Assembly: GCA_034509425.1 (NCBI GenBank) | Contig: JAVTVJ010000011.1 | Span: 4,526,001-4,590,000 of the forward strand | Source of the DNA: Eopsaltria australis | Taxonomy: Eukaryota; Chordata; Aves; Passeriformes; Petroicidae | Length of the DNA: 64,000 nt | Direction: 5' to 3' | The notes under the pieces: generated by a model | The model's input: only the letters and a program-made list of their open reading frames with translations | Told to the model about the DNA's origin: nothing | Database searches by the model: none | Made by a program: the position numbers and the translations under genes | Part shown: positions 1 through 12,810 of the stretch, piece after piece | Numbering within the stretch: the stretch's first letter is position 1 | How the letters are laid out: every line of letters begins with the position of its first letter

Positions 1-1116
1 ACAATTATTCATATTCTGGCCCATGCATATGCAGACAAGAAAACTCGTACAAATCCCTCTCCATGTACAAACAAGAGGAGAATCTCTCAGAAGTAACAAG
101 CAGCACCAAGACTATCAAGGCCTGCTTTTTCTCAGATGGGGTTTGTAGTTGTCTGTCATGTAAAACACCATTGCAACCTTGGGGGTATTCCCAGCTGCAT
201 TATTCTCATGTTAAAAATCCTGAGTTTAACCAAACCCTCTGACCACACTCCCTGCCACACAGAGTTGCAGCTTCTCTTCCAACTGGACACATTTTATTCA
301 AGACACAGGTTGGACCATAATGCTTATGGGATTCTTCCTTCTCTGATATGTTTGGCTGAAGTCCATCAGCTGAGTCAAAGGTACTGCAAAGCCAGGGAAC
401 ACACACATGGAGCCTTCAGCCTGCCTGAATTTTAGTTCCCTAAAATAGCATTAAAAAAGGAAGATGAGCTACAATACCACCTTGAACACCACATTCAAGG
501 ACAAGCCAGCCTGGTGATGTGCTCACCTTTGAGCCATGCTTATTCCCCTACAGACACTGCAAATCTGTTTGGCATAATTTTATTCTGCAAAAGAGTGACT
601 CTAGTATATCTGCTGGAGTCAACGCAACTGCACTCTAAACCTAAATCCTCCCTTTCCCCTCTGCCCTCCAAATTATTGTATAAACTTTTTTTTTAAAGTT
701 TCTTCTTCAGAAAACTTGGTTGAACTTGTATACAGCTAAGACTTAGCTTTATGCTTTGATCACTAAAAAAATGCTAGCAACTAAAATACTACACAAATGT
801 CCTGTTCTAAGAAAATATATTTCCTTCTCTTGCAACATGATACCTGAGAGCAAGTGCTGACTTTCAGCCACAAGCTCTAAGATCTCAGTACAGTGAAATA
901 AACTTCCAAAAAGTACAAGGTATCTTCCCCTTGAGTGTTCAATCCCCACTACTCCAGTGTTTGATACTGCCTTAGCTTAAAAGAGCAAAGAGAATGCATT
1001 ATGTCTGCTAGACACCTCACTCTCCTAAGGTTCATTAAAATGAGGGAGATGCTAGATTTTCCAACCTTGTTTTTCATTTTCTTTTGGAACTACTTGTTTT
1101 TCCTACTCATGGCATC

Positions 1117-1185
1117 TAATTATTAGTTGGGGTGAGAGGGGTTAAAGTGTTAATTATTACTTGGGGTGGGAGGGGGTTAAAGTGT
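1117..1185. repeat. Two-copy 34/35-bp tandem duplication
   Basis: Copy one is 1117-1150 and copy two is 1151-1185. Each starts taattatta, continues with ttggggtg and a G/A-rich run, and ends ggttaaagtgt. The copies differ by about two substitutions and one inserted base, suggesting a fairly recent local duplication. Confidence 0.85.
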
Positions 1186-2779
1186 TGCAGCAGTGTCTAT
1201 TGATCTCAGTTCTCAAAGAAATATACATAACAAATATAAATGTAGATGTGTATCCATGTATATAAAGGGAGGGCTTAGGGGTGGACAGTTACCCATTACA
1301 AACAAGCAGGACTAATGTACAAATTACTGCTTGCTGCAAAAATCAAGTGAATAGCAGAAGAGAATCATGTACTGGTTGATGAAGTGCTTCAATTACTCTG
1401 AGAGGAACCTTTAGATTATTTCCAACACACTACACCAAACAGGAGTAAGGAGAGTGGTGGTAAGGATATTTTCAAATGACAATAGAGTTCCACAGTTTTA
1501 GATTTTGGTCACCAGACATTCTAGTCTGAGGATTATCCTCCTTGATCTCTGAAGCGTACAATTTTAAGGTAACACTAGCTACATCTGGACAACCAAAGGG
1601 ACCTAAGAAATAGAAACAAATGGTAGTAGAAAAATGCCCCTGTGTTGACTACTTTGAAATAACACCTCCCAAGTGTGCGGCTAGTTGACGTAAATGGAAA
1701 TGCATTGAGGAAAAGAGCTGTGAAGCTGTGCAACAGTCCTGTTCCTAATCATTAATCACTTTTTTTAGGCCATTTAAACTAGCCCATTAGAGCCTGCAGC
1801 AAAATGCCAACACTCCCATCACTTGCATGTCAGCAGTGCTGGTGTTAACAGGAGAAAATATATGGTTTCTATGACTGTGCCCCTGTTCTACAGCATTTGC
1901 TACTTTTAATTGAAAGAGGCAGTTAAACACAAGGTAAATCATTCAGTTAGCTAAGCTGTTTAATAACACATAATTGATAATGTCAATATGTTACAGTGAC
2001 ATAATGCATCACTTTCATCACCCTTATGCTTCAAATACGGTCAACTTATACTTCAAACATTTACTTTAAATCTGCTATTTAATGACGAAGCTGGGGAGAA
2101 CTGCCCTGAGTACCACATGTGGAACGTTGGTAAAACACACACCACTGCCTCAACTCATCTGCAGGTTGGTTAGAAACGGGTTTCTGCCACAACACTTGAA
2201 ACTTTGTGAAAATGGCTTGGTTACATTATTAGTGACTTGCTTTTTGTCTCAAAACACCAGAAGTTCCTACTGTAATAATTTATATTTCTCTGATAAAATC
2301 TGTTGAAAAAGAGCATGAAAATATCTGCACAAGCAAAAGCAACTACTAGTTTTCTGAAATGTGGCCCAATCTTGTAGGCTTTTGCCTAACTTTTTACATG
2401 CAACCAGGCCAACACCAGCCATCAGGACTTCTTTTTAGTATAAGGCAGATTACATGCTTATGTGTTTACAAAATCATACCCCCCAAACATGGAATATGAT
2501 CTAGAGTAGGAAAAAATGTATCTTATCAGCTGTGTACAGACAGTGTGGTTAAACATGACTAACCCTATTAGACAAAACTGAGCTTTTTAACATGTATTAA
2601 TTTTTTTAAAAAAAATTACTTCTACAGGTATTTAAAATGGACAAGAACATTTGACCTGTTTATTTTATATAACAACAAAAATGTAACCACTGACTAGAAC
2701 TATGCAATTGGTTCTGCATTGAGTAACAGAGAACAGCCATATGGCTGCAAAATGGGATGGGGTTTTGGTTTCATCTTTC

Positions 2780-2902
2780 AAAAAAATACACCCCCCTAAA
2801 AAAACCCAACAAACAAAGCAAAAAAAAAAAAAAAAGAAAAAAAGAAAAAAAAGAAAGAAAAAAAAAAAGAACCGAAATAAACAAACAAAAAACCAAGCAA
2901 AC
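2780..2902. repeat. A-rich low-complexity tract
   Basis: About 120 bp of A runs broken by G or C (aaag, aaac units), with few T. It generates the lysine-rich or phenylalanine-rich open frames seen on the two strands. It could be an old poly-A tail that expanded, but no retrotransposon body is evident next to it. Confidence 0.8.
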
Positions 2903-5045
2903 CACTTAAGGGACTGCTGGAAAAGTTGAGGGCAGACCCAGTGGTAGCAGGCAAGATTAAATGTGCTGATACTCTGAATCTCCATGTAACCTTACCCATT
3001 ACAGTTACCTGCATTTAACTATAGTATTTGCTTGCCATGAGAAAAGGCAAAGGATGCGTAAAACTAAAGCACCGATCACATAGCAACCCCAAACCTGTAG
3101 GATACTTACTATATTCAGCCTCCTTCCTTCTGGTTAACTACAAATTTGTAAGCTATTCAGTCAGTTTAGTACAGAAGTACTGCTTGAAAAGTACTATCTG
3201 ATTTGGGGCAAAACATATCCTCACTAGGAAAAAAAAAACCAATGGAGTAGAATTCATTTACAGAAAGGTCAAGCAAATGCTGCTTCATTTTAGACACCAA
3301 TGTTTCCTCCCTCTGGGTGGCCAGGATATCGTAAATGTTTGACTCCCCTTCAAGCTCAGCGCTACTTTTGGCACTCACTTAAATGGAGGAAAAAGCAGAG
3401 CAGAGAGTGGTCTTTCATTCACCATGAGGATACCTACAGCCACAGAGAACATTTAGATAGACCTTAATTTCCACTGACTGCAAAAATTGTTTCAGTTTGT
3501 ACATTTCATAGGGAGAAAACTGCAGAGCAAGCTGCATTCTTTCACAGCTTACTAAGTTTTCTAATGGTTGGGCAAGCACTGGTTAGAGTTTGGTCTGTTA
3601 ATTTGCCTTGGAACACTTCCAAATACTACATGGTAAGCCACAGCATCTTTCTGCTTTGTTTTGTACAGCAGGTAGCACAGTGACATCTACAACTGGAGAA
3701 AAATGTGTGGAGGAGGCCAAGGCCTTTTAACAGCCATTTAATTCAGTATATTTTAATCCTTTCTGGATTGAAATACAGATTTAGGAAAGTTTAAACATGA
3801 AGCCCCTTGAACCTGGGCAAGTCCAGATACATTTGTAAGGCTGTTGCAAAGGCAAAATTCCAAGCAGGAGTCTAGATGGTCATGAGGGGAAGCTGTGAGA
3901 AAGTACATGTGTGAGAACTCAAGTCATCCAAGATGGTGCAATTTTACATAAATGGTGTGATAATCTCTTCCATATGTCTTCCTGACAGACACTCTGTTCT
4001 CACACCATGGCAATTACACAGCCTGACTACTGATTTAGGGGGTTTAGTAGCATTACTGACCAGGTTAGAGACAGAGAGGCTTTAAATCCTGGATGTGATC
4101 TTATTCTGGATTAATTTCTGTCAGTAGTTCCACTGATTTCACTCAGTTCCTGATATCACCCAAGATCCTTCAGTTAGAACTTTCAATTCAGTAAGAACTA
4201 AGTGAATTACTACACTGCACATAAATAAGGACATAAAAATGTCTGGAAAAAATTGTTTGAAAAATGAATCCCTCATTCTTACTGTCTTCTTCAGGAGGGG
4301 GCTGTTGAAAAACCACTTAATTGTGCTTCCCTTTTTCATCCCACAGTTTTAAAAAAAAATTAATTTTTATTTCAGATGCAATAAAATAAAAGATCGACAG
4401 TAAGATTATGAAAATCCACACAAAATCTATAAACTTTATTATGTGTAATAAAACGGGGTTTAGTTATGGTTTTTTAATTATTCTGGATACTAAATCATCA
4501 TGAAAGTCTCAGCCACAGCACAGCACTGGTGTGATATTTGTTTCCTACCATTAAATTTCCAATGATTGTTTCAAGGCATTAGGAAGGATATATACATTAG
4601 CAATAAATGCACATTCTCTAACCTTTGTAATTTAGAAATACATGCTATTGTATCCATTACTAGCAGAACTATTCATATAGGACTTAAAATTCTCTTCTAT
4701 GTTACAGACTAGTGCTTTTGTAATTCAAACCTTCCATGACAACCTTTGCTACTATCTAAGGGCTAGGTTCAAAAAGACTTACATACTTAAAGTAGGACAC
4801 TTAAGCAAAATTGAAGCACCTAAATCCAAACTGGCAATACAAACCCCCAATCATCTGTCACTCATCACTGAAGGTACTTGTATTCCATCTTCCTTTCTGG
4901 CTCAAAATACACAATTGGAGTTTTGCTGCTGTACCTCCTCAGTACCACGTAATACAGATACTTCCTTCTTCAAGTCCAATGGGATACAAAAGTCAGGAGA
5001 ACAGAGTCCAGTTCTGCTCTGGGGGCCACTTCTACCTTCTAGCAG

Positions 5046-5373
5046 CCTTCCACTACTTTAAGGGGTCTACAAGAGAGTTGGAGAGGGACTTTTTACAAGA
5101 GCCTCTAGTGACATGAGAAAGGGTGATGTCTTTAAACTGAAAGAGGGTAAATTTAATTAAGATATTAGGAAGAAATTCTTTACTGTGAGTTTGGTGGGAC
5201 AAGCTGCTCAGAAAGGCTGAAGATGCCCCATCCCTGGCAGTGTTCAAGGCCAGGTTACACAGGCACTGAGCAACGTAGTCTAGTGGAAAGTGTCCCTGCC
5301 CATAGCAGGAGGGTTGGAATGAGATGATGTTTAAGGTTCCTTCCAACCCAAACTATTATATGATTCTATGATT
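5046..5373 (+). mobile_element. CR1 LINE 3' fragment, sense
   Basis: This copy runs from the end of the ORF2 region into the 3' UTR. It shows the CR1 words 'gagagggactttttacaagagc', 'atattaggaagaaattctttactgtga', 'tggcagtgttcaaggccagg' and a 3' end at 'tatatgattctatgatt'. It is 5'-truncated, as is normal for CR1, with scattered substitutions. It carries no intact coding sequence. Confidence 0.93.
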
Positions 5374-5529
5374 AAACAACTTATGACTGAGCTGTCTTAG
5401 CCCAAACCCTTAACACTCCTATAAGAAGTGAGTCCTAGGACTCATTTATCAGTGAGCAGCAACATTATTCAGTGGATTTGGGACTGGAGATGAAGTGATG
5501 AACATTACTGTATGGAATACCTCAACATG

Positions 5530-5702
5530 AAGGACTTCTTTCCACTGAGGGAGGGTGTGGGGTCTCCCTCTCTGGAGACATTCAAAACCCACCTGGACAT
5601 GTTCCTGTGTCACCCACTCTGGGTGACCCTGCCTTGGCAGGAGAGTTGGATCAAATGATCTCCAAAGGTCCCATCCAACCCTAAGGATTCTGTGATCCTG
5701 TG
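5530..5702 (+). mobile_element. Second CR1 LINE 3' end, sense
   Basis: The stretch includes 'ggtctccctctctggagacattcaaaaccc', 'gggtgaccctgccttggcag' and 'gatctccaaaggtcccatccaacc', ending 'gattctgtgatcctgtg'. It lies about 155 bp after the previous CR1 and in the same orientation. Its words differ from that copy, so it is probably a separate insertion of another CR1 subfamily rather than a duplication. Confidence 0.9.
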
Positions 5703-6203
5703 AAATACACTTGATAGGGCAGTAAAAGGCAATCACCCAAACTACCATCAGACTAGAGCACCTCAATTAACAACTCATAGCCACCCCCAGCAAAGCTATT
5801 AGTGTGTGAGCTTTGGCCATTACTTCATAATTGATTTAACCTCTGTCCCCACAGCAATATTTTGAAGTTCTTGGTTAAAGTGATTTAGTGTTTAAGTTTT
5901 TAATTAAACTGAGTCTTTGTGAAGCATTCACAGAGTGTACTGATCTCCATATTTCATCTCTGTTACTGACTCAATTTTTGGCACAACAATTAAAGGATCA
6001 TGTGAAACTCTCCAACTATCCTAATGAAAACAGTGCAGAAAGAAAGCTAGGAATGTTTCTTTAAATGCAAATCAAACTCAAAGATAACGGACTTTGAATA
6101 AATATTTTATCAGTTCTCCACTTCACTGAGCAATCATTTTTTTAACACCATGGGATATATATTTGCAATTGCCATTACAAGGGTTTATTTTAGAGATGCA
6201 TTT

Positions 6204-6310
6204 TCATAGAATCACAGAATGGTTTGATTTAAAAGGGACCTTAAAGATCATCTAGTTCCGGCCCCCCTGCTATAGGCAGAGATTCCTCCCACCAGACCTG
6301 GGTGCCCAGA
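6204..6310 (-). mobile_element. CR1 LINE 3' end, antisense
   Basis: On the plus strand it reads 'tcatagaatcacagaatggtttg', then 'gggaccttaaagatcatctagttcc' and 'ccaccagacctgggtgcccag', the reverse complement of the CR1 3' UTR. Only about 107 bp remain. Confidence 0.9.
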
Positions 6311-9300
6311 TTTTACACATTCTATTCTACTCTATCTTATTATGTATCTAAACTATGTTTATTCCTCATACCAGCATTTTTCTGAGTGTAATCCAACAGA
6401 ATGATTGGTCAGACAATCTACAATAGATCTGGAGTATTACACTTGGAGCTACCACTCCAAGATTTAGATCCAAAACCTGTTTTCCAGGGTCACCAGGCTA
6501 ATATCCCTGCTCATTTAAAACATGAAATGCAACTTGTAGTGCACTTATTTCAATCACTAGAAACCTTGGTTGTGTTTTTTTGACTGCCGTTCTTTGCTTC
6601 AAAAAACAAATCACTATTTATTCACAGGACATTTGAACTCATTCCTAAGTCTGTTGTTAATCAGTGAACTTCTCTACTCTGGAAGAAGACTAGGAGTGAT
6701 CCACGGCCACAAGCTAAAAACCAGTCAGCTGGAAAGAATTTTAGTGGCAATAATATAGCAGGGTAACACACCCATAGTTAGGTATCTATTTTCAACATAC
6801 CAGTTCATCACACTTGGCATAAATAGCAACAGGAGTGAATCTACGTATCAATAATTATATAAACCTAGTCTGGGAACAGGAAAAGGAACTCAGAACAACA
6901 AAGAATGCTGCTGAGAAAGGCAAATTCCTGAGTATTGCTGTGCAGAGTAACGTGAGGATGAAGAGAAGGAAAGGGTTTTAAGACTAGAAATAATTAGCAC
7001 TGATTATATCCATCACAGTATTCTCACTATTCAGTATAATGATAGGAAGAAACATGCAGGTTATCTTGATGCTTTAAAGCTTCCCAGTTTGTCTGTCAAA
7101 TCTGCAAAGAAATAGAACTAAGGACATTTCACAGTGCGATAAGATCAAAGTTTAACAGATTACTCTCCTAACATTATTCACTAATAAAATTTTAAAGTGA
7201 GACACATTGCAAAAAATTTTCTTTTCTTTAAATTTTAACTATATCCAACATGGCTGAAATTTGGCTGACAATGCAATACTGGTCTGACTAATAGAGGGGT
7301 GCTTTCATCAGTAGATGACTAAAACTGCAACACACCAAGCAGAGTAGATACACTGAAAGGGCAGTCAAGATGCAGCTCAGCACTCTATACTTCAAAATTG
7401 ATTCAATAATTAAAATATTTACAAATTTGACAACAAGGTGCTCAAAGAAGACCACTGCTGCTTGTGTAAGGCAGGCAGTTACACATTCATGAGTGGAAAA
7501 ACAGGACAAGGGAAGAAAAAACTAGTTAAGTGGCTTAAAGGCTAAGGAACTCAGCTGGGGAGAGGAGAAAACTGCATTCTCCCCAGCTACCTGGTCTGAC
7601 ACGGGGAAATGGTTCTGAAAAGGGGGATCAAAATTTGCTTTCCCTGTAGAATGTCTCAAGGACAGGGTCTCTCCGTTCACCTCTCTAAGACTTGGCAATT
7701 ACAACTGCAGGGATGGAGCAAATTTTAATTCTGTCATGTGAAATTTAGCACAGAACTCCCACCCTCAGTCTTGTCGGTAAGCACTCTCAGCAGCGCGGGG
7801 GCTGCAAAAAGCGACCACCTCTACCTTTCACTGCTATGAATTTTCATCAGTGTGGCCACAGCTGCTGGGCTTTGGGTTGAACTGAATTCTGCCCATCCAT
7901 CTCAGATGTTTTCCAAAGACTATTCTCTCAGGAGACTTGAGTTGTACTCAAGAACTTTGTTTCAGCAGCACAGGGAGGATAAGTGATTTGACATCCCGTT
8001 CTCCAGAGCAGGGTTGCTGAGAAGACACAGGTACTTCAGTTAGACAGCTGTGAAACCTCCTATTCTGAGGACACTCAGAAGGTTACTGGATCCTAAGCTT
8101 CCTGGATCACGAACTCAGACACAAATTGTACTTGAATCTTGCTGTAGGTGCCAAAATAGGCACTTGAGTTGCTCTGAACCTTTAAGCCTGATGCTTAAAG
8201 CCATCTGTATACATGATGCTGAGATACTGTTGTCAAAGTGTATGACACAGATGTTTTTGTTGATTTCTGCAACATTGATTAGCGACAATTATTCATCTAC
8301 CTGCATTTCTCTGTGGATTACTTTCCACAAACAAATTTCACTCATGATGGAATTGTATCCACCAATTATAGTCACATGGCTCACATCCTCTGCGCCTTTT
8401 TCATATACAGATGACTGTTTTATTGCTCCAGCTCTTTTGCCCTTACTACTGTTTCCAAACATGGAATTCCAGATACCTGTTCAACCAGCTACAGCTTGGT
8501 TGCAAGTTATTTGTTACTAAATACTTTAAATGAGACAAGGGTCACAGGGTGCTGGCAGAATTCTCAGTGTCTCCTGCTCTCTTCCTATGGTATGTGATAA
8601 TCAAGTAACTTCTTTGCTCATCTATGAAGACTTCAAGATCACTGTGCAGATTATGAAGACAACGTTTGAGGTACGTGATCAGTGATTAAATCTCAGTTGC
8701 ATGGTCACCTGTAATCAAAAAAGGGTTATGTGTTTCACAGTTTCAGTACTTTAGCTGCTGCTGTTTAACAAGTTTTCTGTAAGACAGTTTATTGTCATTA
8801 TAAGGGAAGGGATGCAAGAGCAATCCAAAGCCATCTTCATTGTCTACTCGTGTTTGTGGTAGTTGTGCTTATTGCACTTGTCCTTCCTTGCTACTCTTTC
8901 ATGGAGCCAACGGCTTCAAAAATGTTCAATCAACATAACTCCCTTCTCCCATTTCTGATTATTTGCTTATTTTGGAAGTTAAGGACTTTGGACTGCAGAG
9001 CCCATAGTCACAATAATATTTGAGGTTTCAAAGTCTGCTGACCTAGAGTATGACTAAGGGGCTGGTTTGCTGCAGTCAGTTAAGACTGTAGTTCCACTTT
9101 AGGAGTGTCACAGACTCAGTACCAATAGGGATCCTACCTGAAGATTGATTACAGGCATTGGATTTCTCTTCCTCTTTTAATACAAAATAAAACTGTCTCT
9201 GCTGCAGTTATGGAGGGAAAGCCTTGCTCAAACTTGAAGCTGTAACATGCCTCATGAAATAATATTACATGACCTTCACTGTTTATATAGTTGACAGAAC

Positions 9301-11280
9301 ATAATTTAATGACTTCGTAGAATCAAATTAATTCCTCCTATGCTGTATTCATTTTAAAACAGAATCAATATTATTTACCCTACCTGACAATAATGCCCCG
9401 TGTTTCACATACAATTGATTCAATACCAGCAGGTAGTTATCAATGAATGCACTTTGCTGTGGTAAATGAACACAATCAATACCCAGATATGTGAGTTTCC
9501 TGGTGTATGACTGAATTGTAACTGAAGTGAAAGCTGAGTTTTGTTTTGTTACTTCTTATTTTAGGTTTTGTATTAAGGAGAAGCTGGATTTCATAGTCAG
9601 CACCAGTACAGTAACAATCTGAAAAATTACCAGGCAGCACCACTGCACATTGAACATCACTGAACCTCTGACAAGGTTATGCCACATGAGGTAGCAGACA
9701 GAAGAAAGGAAACCTCAAGAAAGAAATGCTAGAGATTCTCAGCATTTCTTGAAAAATGACTGTTTGAACTCTTGAGCATCATATGAGTATCATGTGAAAG
9801 ACAACTCTGTATTTTGAAGGGCACATGGCATAAATTTCTTTGTTTTGTTCAAAACAGAGTAAGAAATAAATGTTTAGTTCTTGGGAGGACATCCAAAGAC
9901 AGCATTTTTCATTTAGAAAAGAAACTATGAATGCAGTATCAGTTAATATAAGCTAAGATTCATTTTAAGTTACATACATTGAAAACAAAGCTAATGTCAA
10001 TGAGATTGACAAAACTTCTCTGTTAACTTCAAAATCAACTAAAAATAGAGACTTTGGCAAAGTCATTTCATTTACAGGTACTTTAAAGTAAAATGTGAGA
10101 AAAGAAGATTTTAGAAGGCACTAGAGATAAAGGTGTCTGTGACCACTCCCTTTCAGTAGGAGCAGATCTTTCTCCCCTATAGACCATGTCTTTGAACCCC
10201 CACAATTCTTCAGCTTTTACTCTTTTTAAGGCAGCCTCCATTTTTCCTAGAGTAACTCAACCTAGCCTGCACCACTGTGAAGTCATGATGCAGCAGTCAT
10301 TTTCCCAGCTACCAAGGTCTCACTCCTTTCTAAGCCACCTCCTCAACCTTTATACATATTGAGCAATCCTGCTTTTACTTTATGGAGAATTCTAGGAAGT
10401 ACACTGAAGAAAAGCATACTTCCATAGCACACCTGAGCACATGCTTTACTACTGAATTAATATTCAGATATTCCTTGCATAAGAGCCAGAAAAACAAAAC
10501 CAGAATGCTTTAGAATAACACTGGAACATTTCCATATATTTATAGAGAGAGAGACAGAGAACAGCGATTTTAAATATAAACAATCTTTACAGCTCACATC
10601 TTTCAGAAATCAACTACAACTTCACTTTTTTTTTATACTTATGTTCTAAGACTTAAGTTGGCCTTCTTGAAAAAAACACTGAATTCCTGAAAATCTAGAA
10701 TAGCTCTTTTCCTTAAAAAAATCTGCTCATATATTAAATCTACAATTTTTTTGCTATTTGCTTGCAAAAAATCCAGCAAGCCAGTATATGTCATCTGCAT
10801 TTCCTCCCTTTTACCTGCGTTTCATAAAAACATCCTTGTGACAACCATAATCTCCCACAAATCCCACAAAAATAGAACAAATGCTGTATCTAGCTTCACA
10901 GAATAAGTATAAAACTGAACTGCAATTAACAATCTATGCTATATATTATTTCCCATATAATATTAAACCACAAGCAGAGGAGAGGTTTCCATAATTTACT
11001 GTCAGGTGTCTGTGCTGACAAACAATACTCACTACAGCAGATGTAAAATGCAGAGAGCTACTGCAACTGCTGGAGTCCACAAAACTGAAGGTTTGCCAGT
11101 GGGGTAGTAAGGCAATTTAGTGTAGGAGTCAAAAACTACCACCAAAGAATCCTTTACCTTTGCTGTTTTTCTTTTAGTTCCTATTCCTCCCAACCTCATT
11201 TTCCTAACGTTTGACTTTTTCATTTGAAAAACTAGTTATACACTAATTCATTTAACATTCACATCAACAAAGTTACCGAT

Positions 11281-11294
11281 GGGGGGGGGGGGGG
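11281..11294. repeat. 14-base G homopolymer
   Basis: An uninterrupted run of 14 G followed by aagggaac. Such runs are mutation-prone, and the exact length may be affected by sequencing error. Confidence 0.9.
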
Positions 11295-12579
11295 AAGGGA
11301 ACTAATTAAGTTTCTTTATTACATGCAGAACCTTACTACCTGAACACACAAAGTGCAATCATCATCTGATTCATTCATATCTACATTAAACTGTTTTCTT
11401 TTTACCTAAATTCAATCTATATAAACAACATTATATAAAACATAAGCATGGAAATCCACAGTGTGTGTACAAATTATATATAGACATTTATATAAGTAGA
11501 TATGCATGTAAGAATTTATTTTGGTTTCAAGGTTTATAAAACCTTTCATCTTACAGCTGTAAGCCTTCCTCTTGCACAGGAAAGAATGTATCGAGGGGGA
11601 GGGATTAAGTGGAAGGGAGTTTATTATGATCAGCAACATGAAACATGAAACAAAACAAGGCTTTCTTGTTCTCATACATTTGAAAGGCATTCTAAAGGAA
11701 GTTTTGTTATTGAGTTAAGGTATTAGGTAGTACATCACACAGTAAAAAGAAATTCTGCTGGACGTTCTCATAGTAAATTCCAGACTTGAAGAGACACTTT
11801 TTGTAATCAGCTCCAGGGATGAAGTTCAAGTGCCATTGCCATCTGGGATGCTTTAAGGTGTCCCATCTGGCTTCTGCAAGTTGCTCTAGAAAACCACAGG
11901 GCACCTGTGGGTCCTGTGTTAGGGCTGTCAGATTCCTATAGGTGTCTTGGAAACATTACACACAGGAAAGTCAGAAATCAACGTTTGAACAAGGGAACTT
12001 CCACCCCTTTACAGGCCAAACAGAGAAGCACATGGAAGAGAAACATTCCTGCAAGTACCTGATTTTCTCCATTGACCAAGCAATATCCTACTGCAATGTC
12101 TAATACTTGGTCATTTCCATTAGGACAGGTAAAAATCAGACTGATTTTTTTTCAGTTCTGAAAAATGCTGTCCCTTACTCAAGAAAGAGTAGCAAAAGAT
12201 CACAGGACAGAAAAACACAACTACACTCCACTTGAAAAGAAAGCACAGGTTTATAGTTTTTCTCATAGTGGGATGCAGCAGATAAGGGTTCATCCACAAG
12301 GCATCCCCCAAAAACTTCGACATAGCCTTTGAGTAAGGAAGAGCCTGTAGGAGTGGGACAGGAGCTTGGCAGAATGTGAGCATGTGCACAGGTGGTGAAG
12401 GAGAACAGGGCAGAAAGGGCCCCTGGTGATGCAAGGCACAACCCTTGAACTTTTTGGCAGCCTTGGTCACCACCACAGTGCATGTCCTGTCCCTTCAAAC
12501 AACTGTCTGAAGTGCAGAGGATTTGTCCGAGTGGCATAAATACACAAGTGAACCCTACATGATTTCTGATCCATCATTT

Positions 12580-12810
12580 ACTCACTGCTCAACACGGAAT
12601 ACCAAACAGGCAAATTTAATCATTTTAATTTCCAGTTATTTTACCCGCTCTACTAATTACCATTATAACACTGATTAGTCTGCAATAGTTATTCATTAGC
12701 TGTAAGTTGAACAAGGGCTGATTTGAAGCAATTACACTTACTCGACATATTCTGAGGACTAATTATTTCACAGGCATCAGATGATGACTGACAACATACA
12801 CAATCAATAG
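12580..12810. promoter_or_regulatory. Candidate conserved non-coding element
   Basis: A repeat-free AT-rich block packed with homeodomain-type cores (ctaattac, gattagt, cattagc, ctaattat) and a gcaaatttaatcattttaat stretch. The motif density is seen; enhancer function is inference. Confidence 0.22.

Larger units (their letters stand above)
1..5045. other. Intron 21 sequence, mostly unique
   Basis: No exon, RNA gene or clear transposon is visible. The stretch contains a two-copy 34/35-bp tandem duplication (1117-1185), an A-rich tract (2780-2902) and a homeodomain-motif-rich block at about 1730-2010. Short open frames here look like chance frames with no recognisable protein. Confidence 0.6.

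Noticed and set aside
2665..3014. Open frames rich in Lys or Phe
   Set aside because: They are translations of the A-rich tract at 2780-2902.
8050..8520. 156-codon plus-strand open frame, the longest in the window
   Set aside because: In 64 kb of this composition a frame this long is not very unlikely by chance. The peptide shows no domain, repeat or family signature, and no splice or promoter context was seen.
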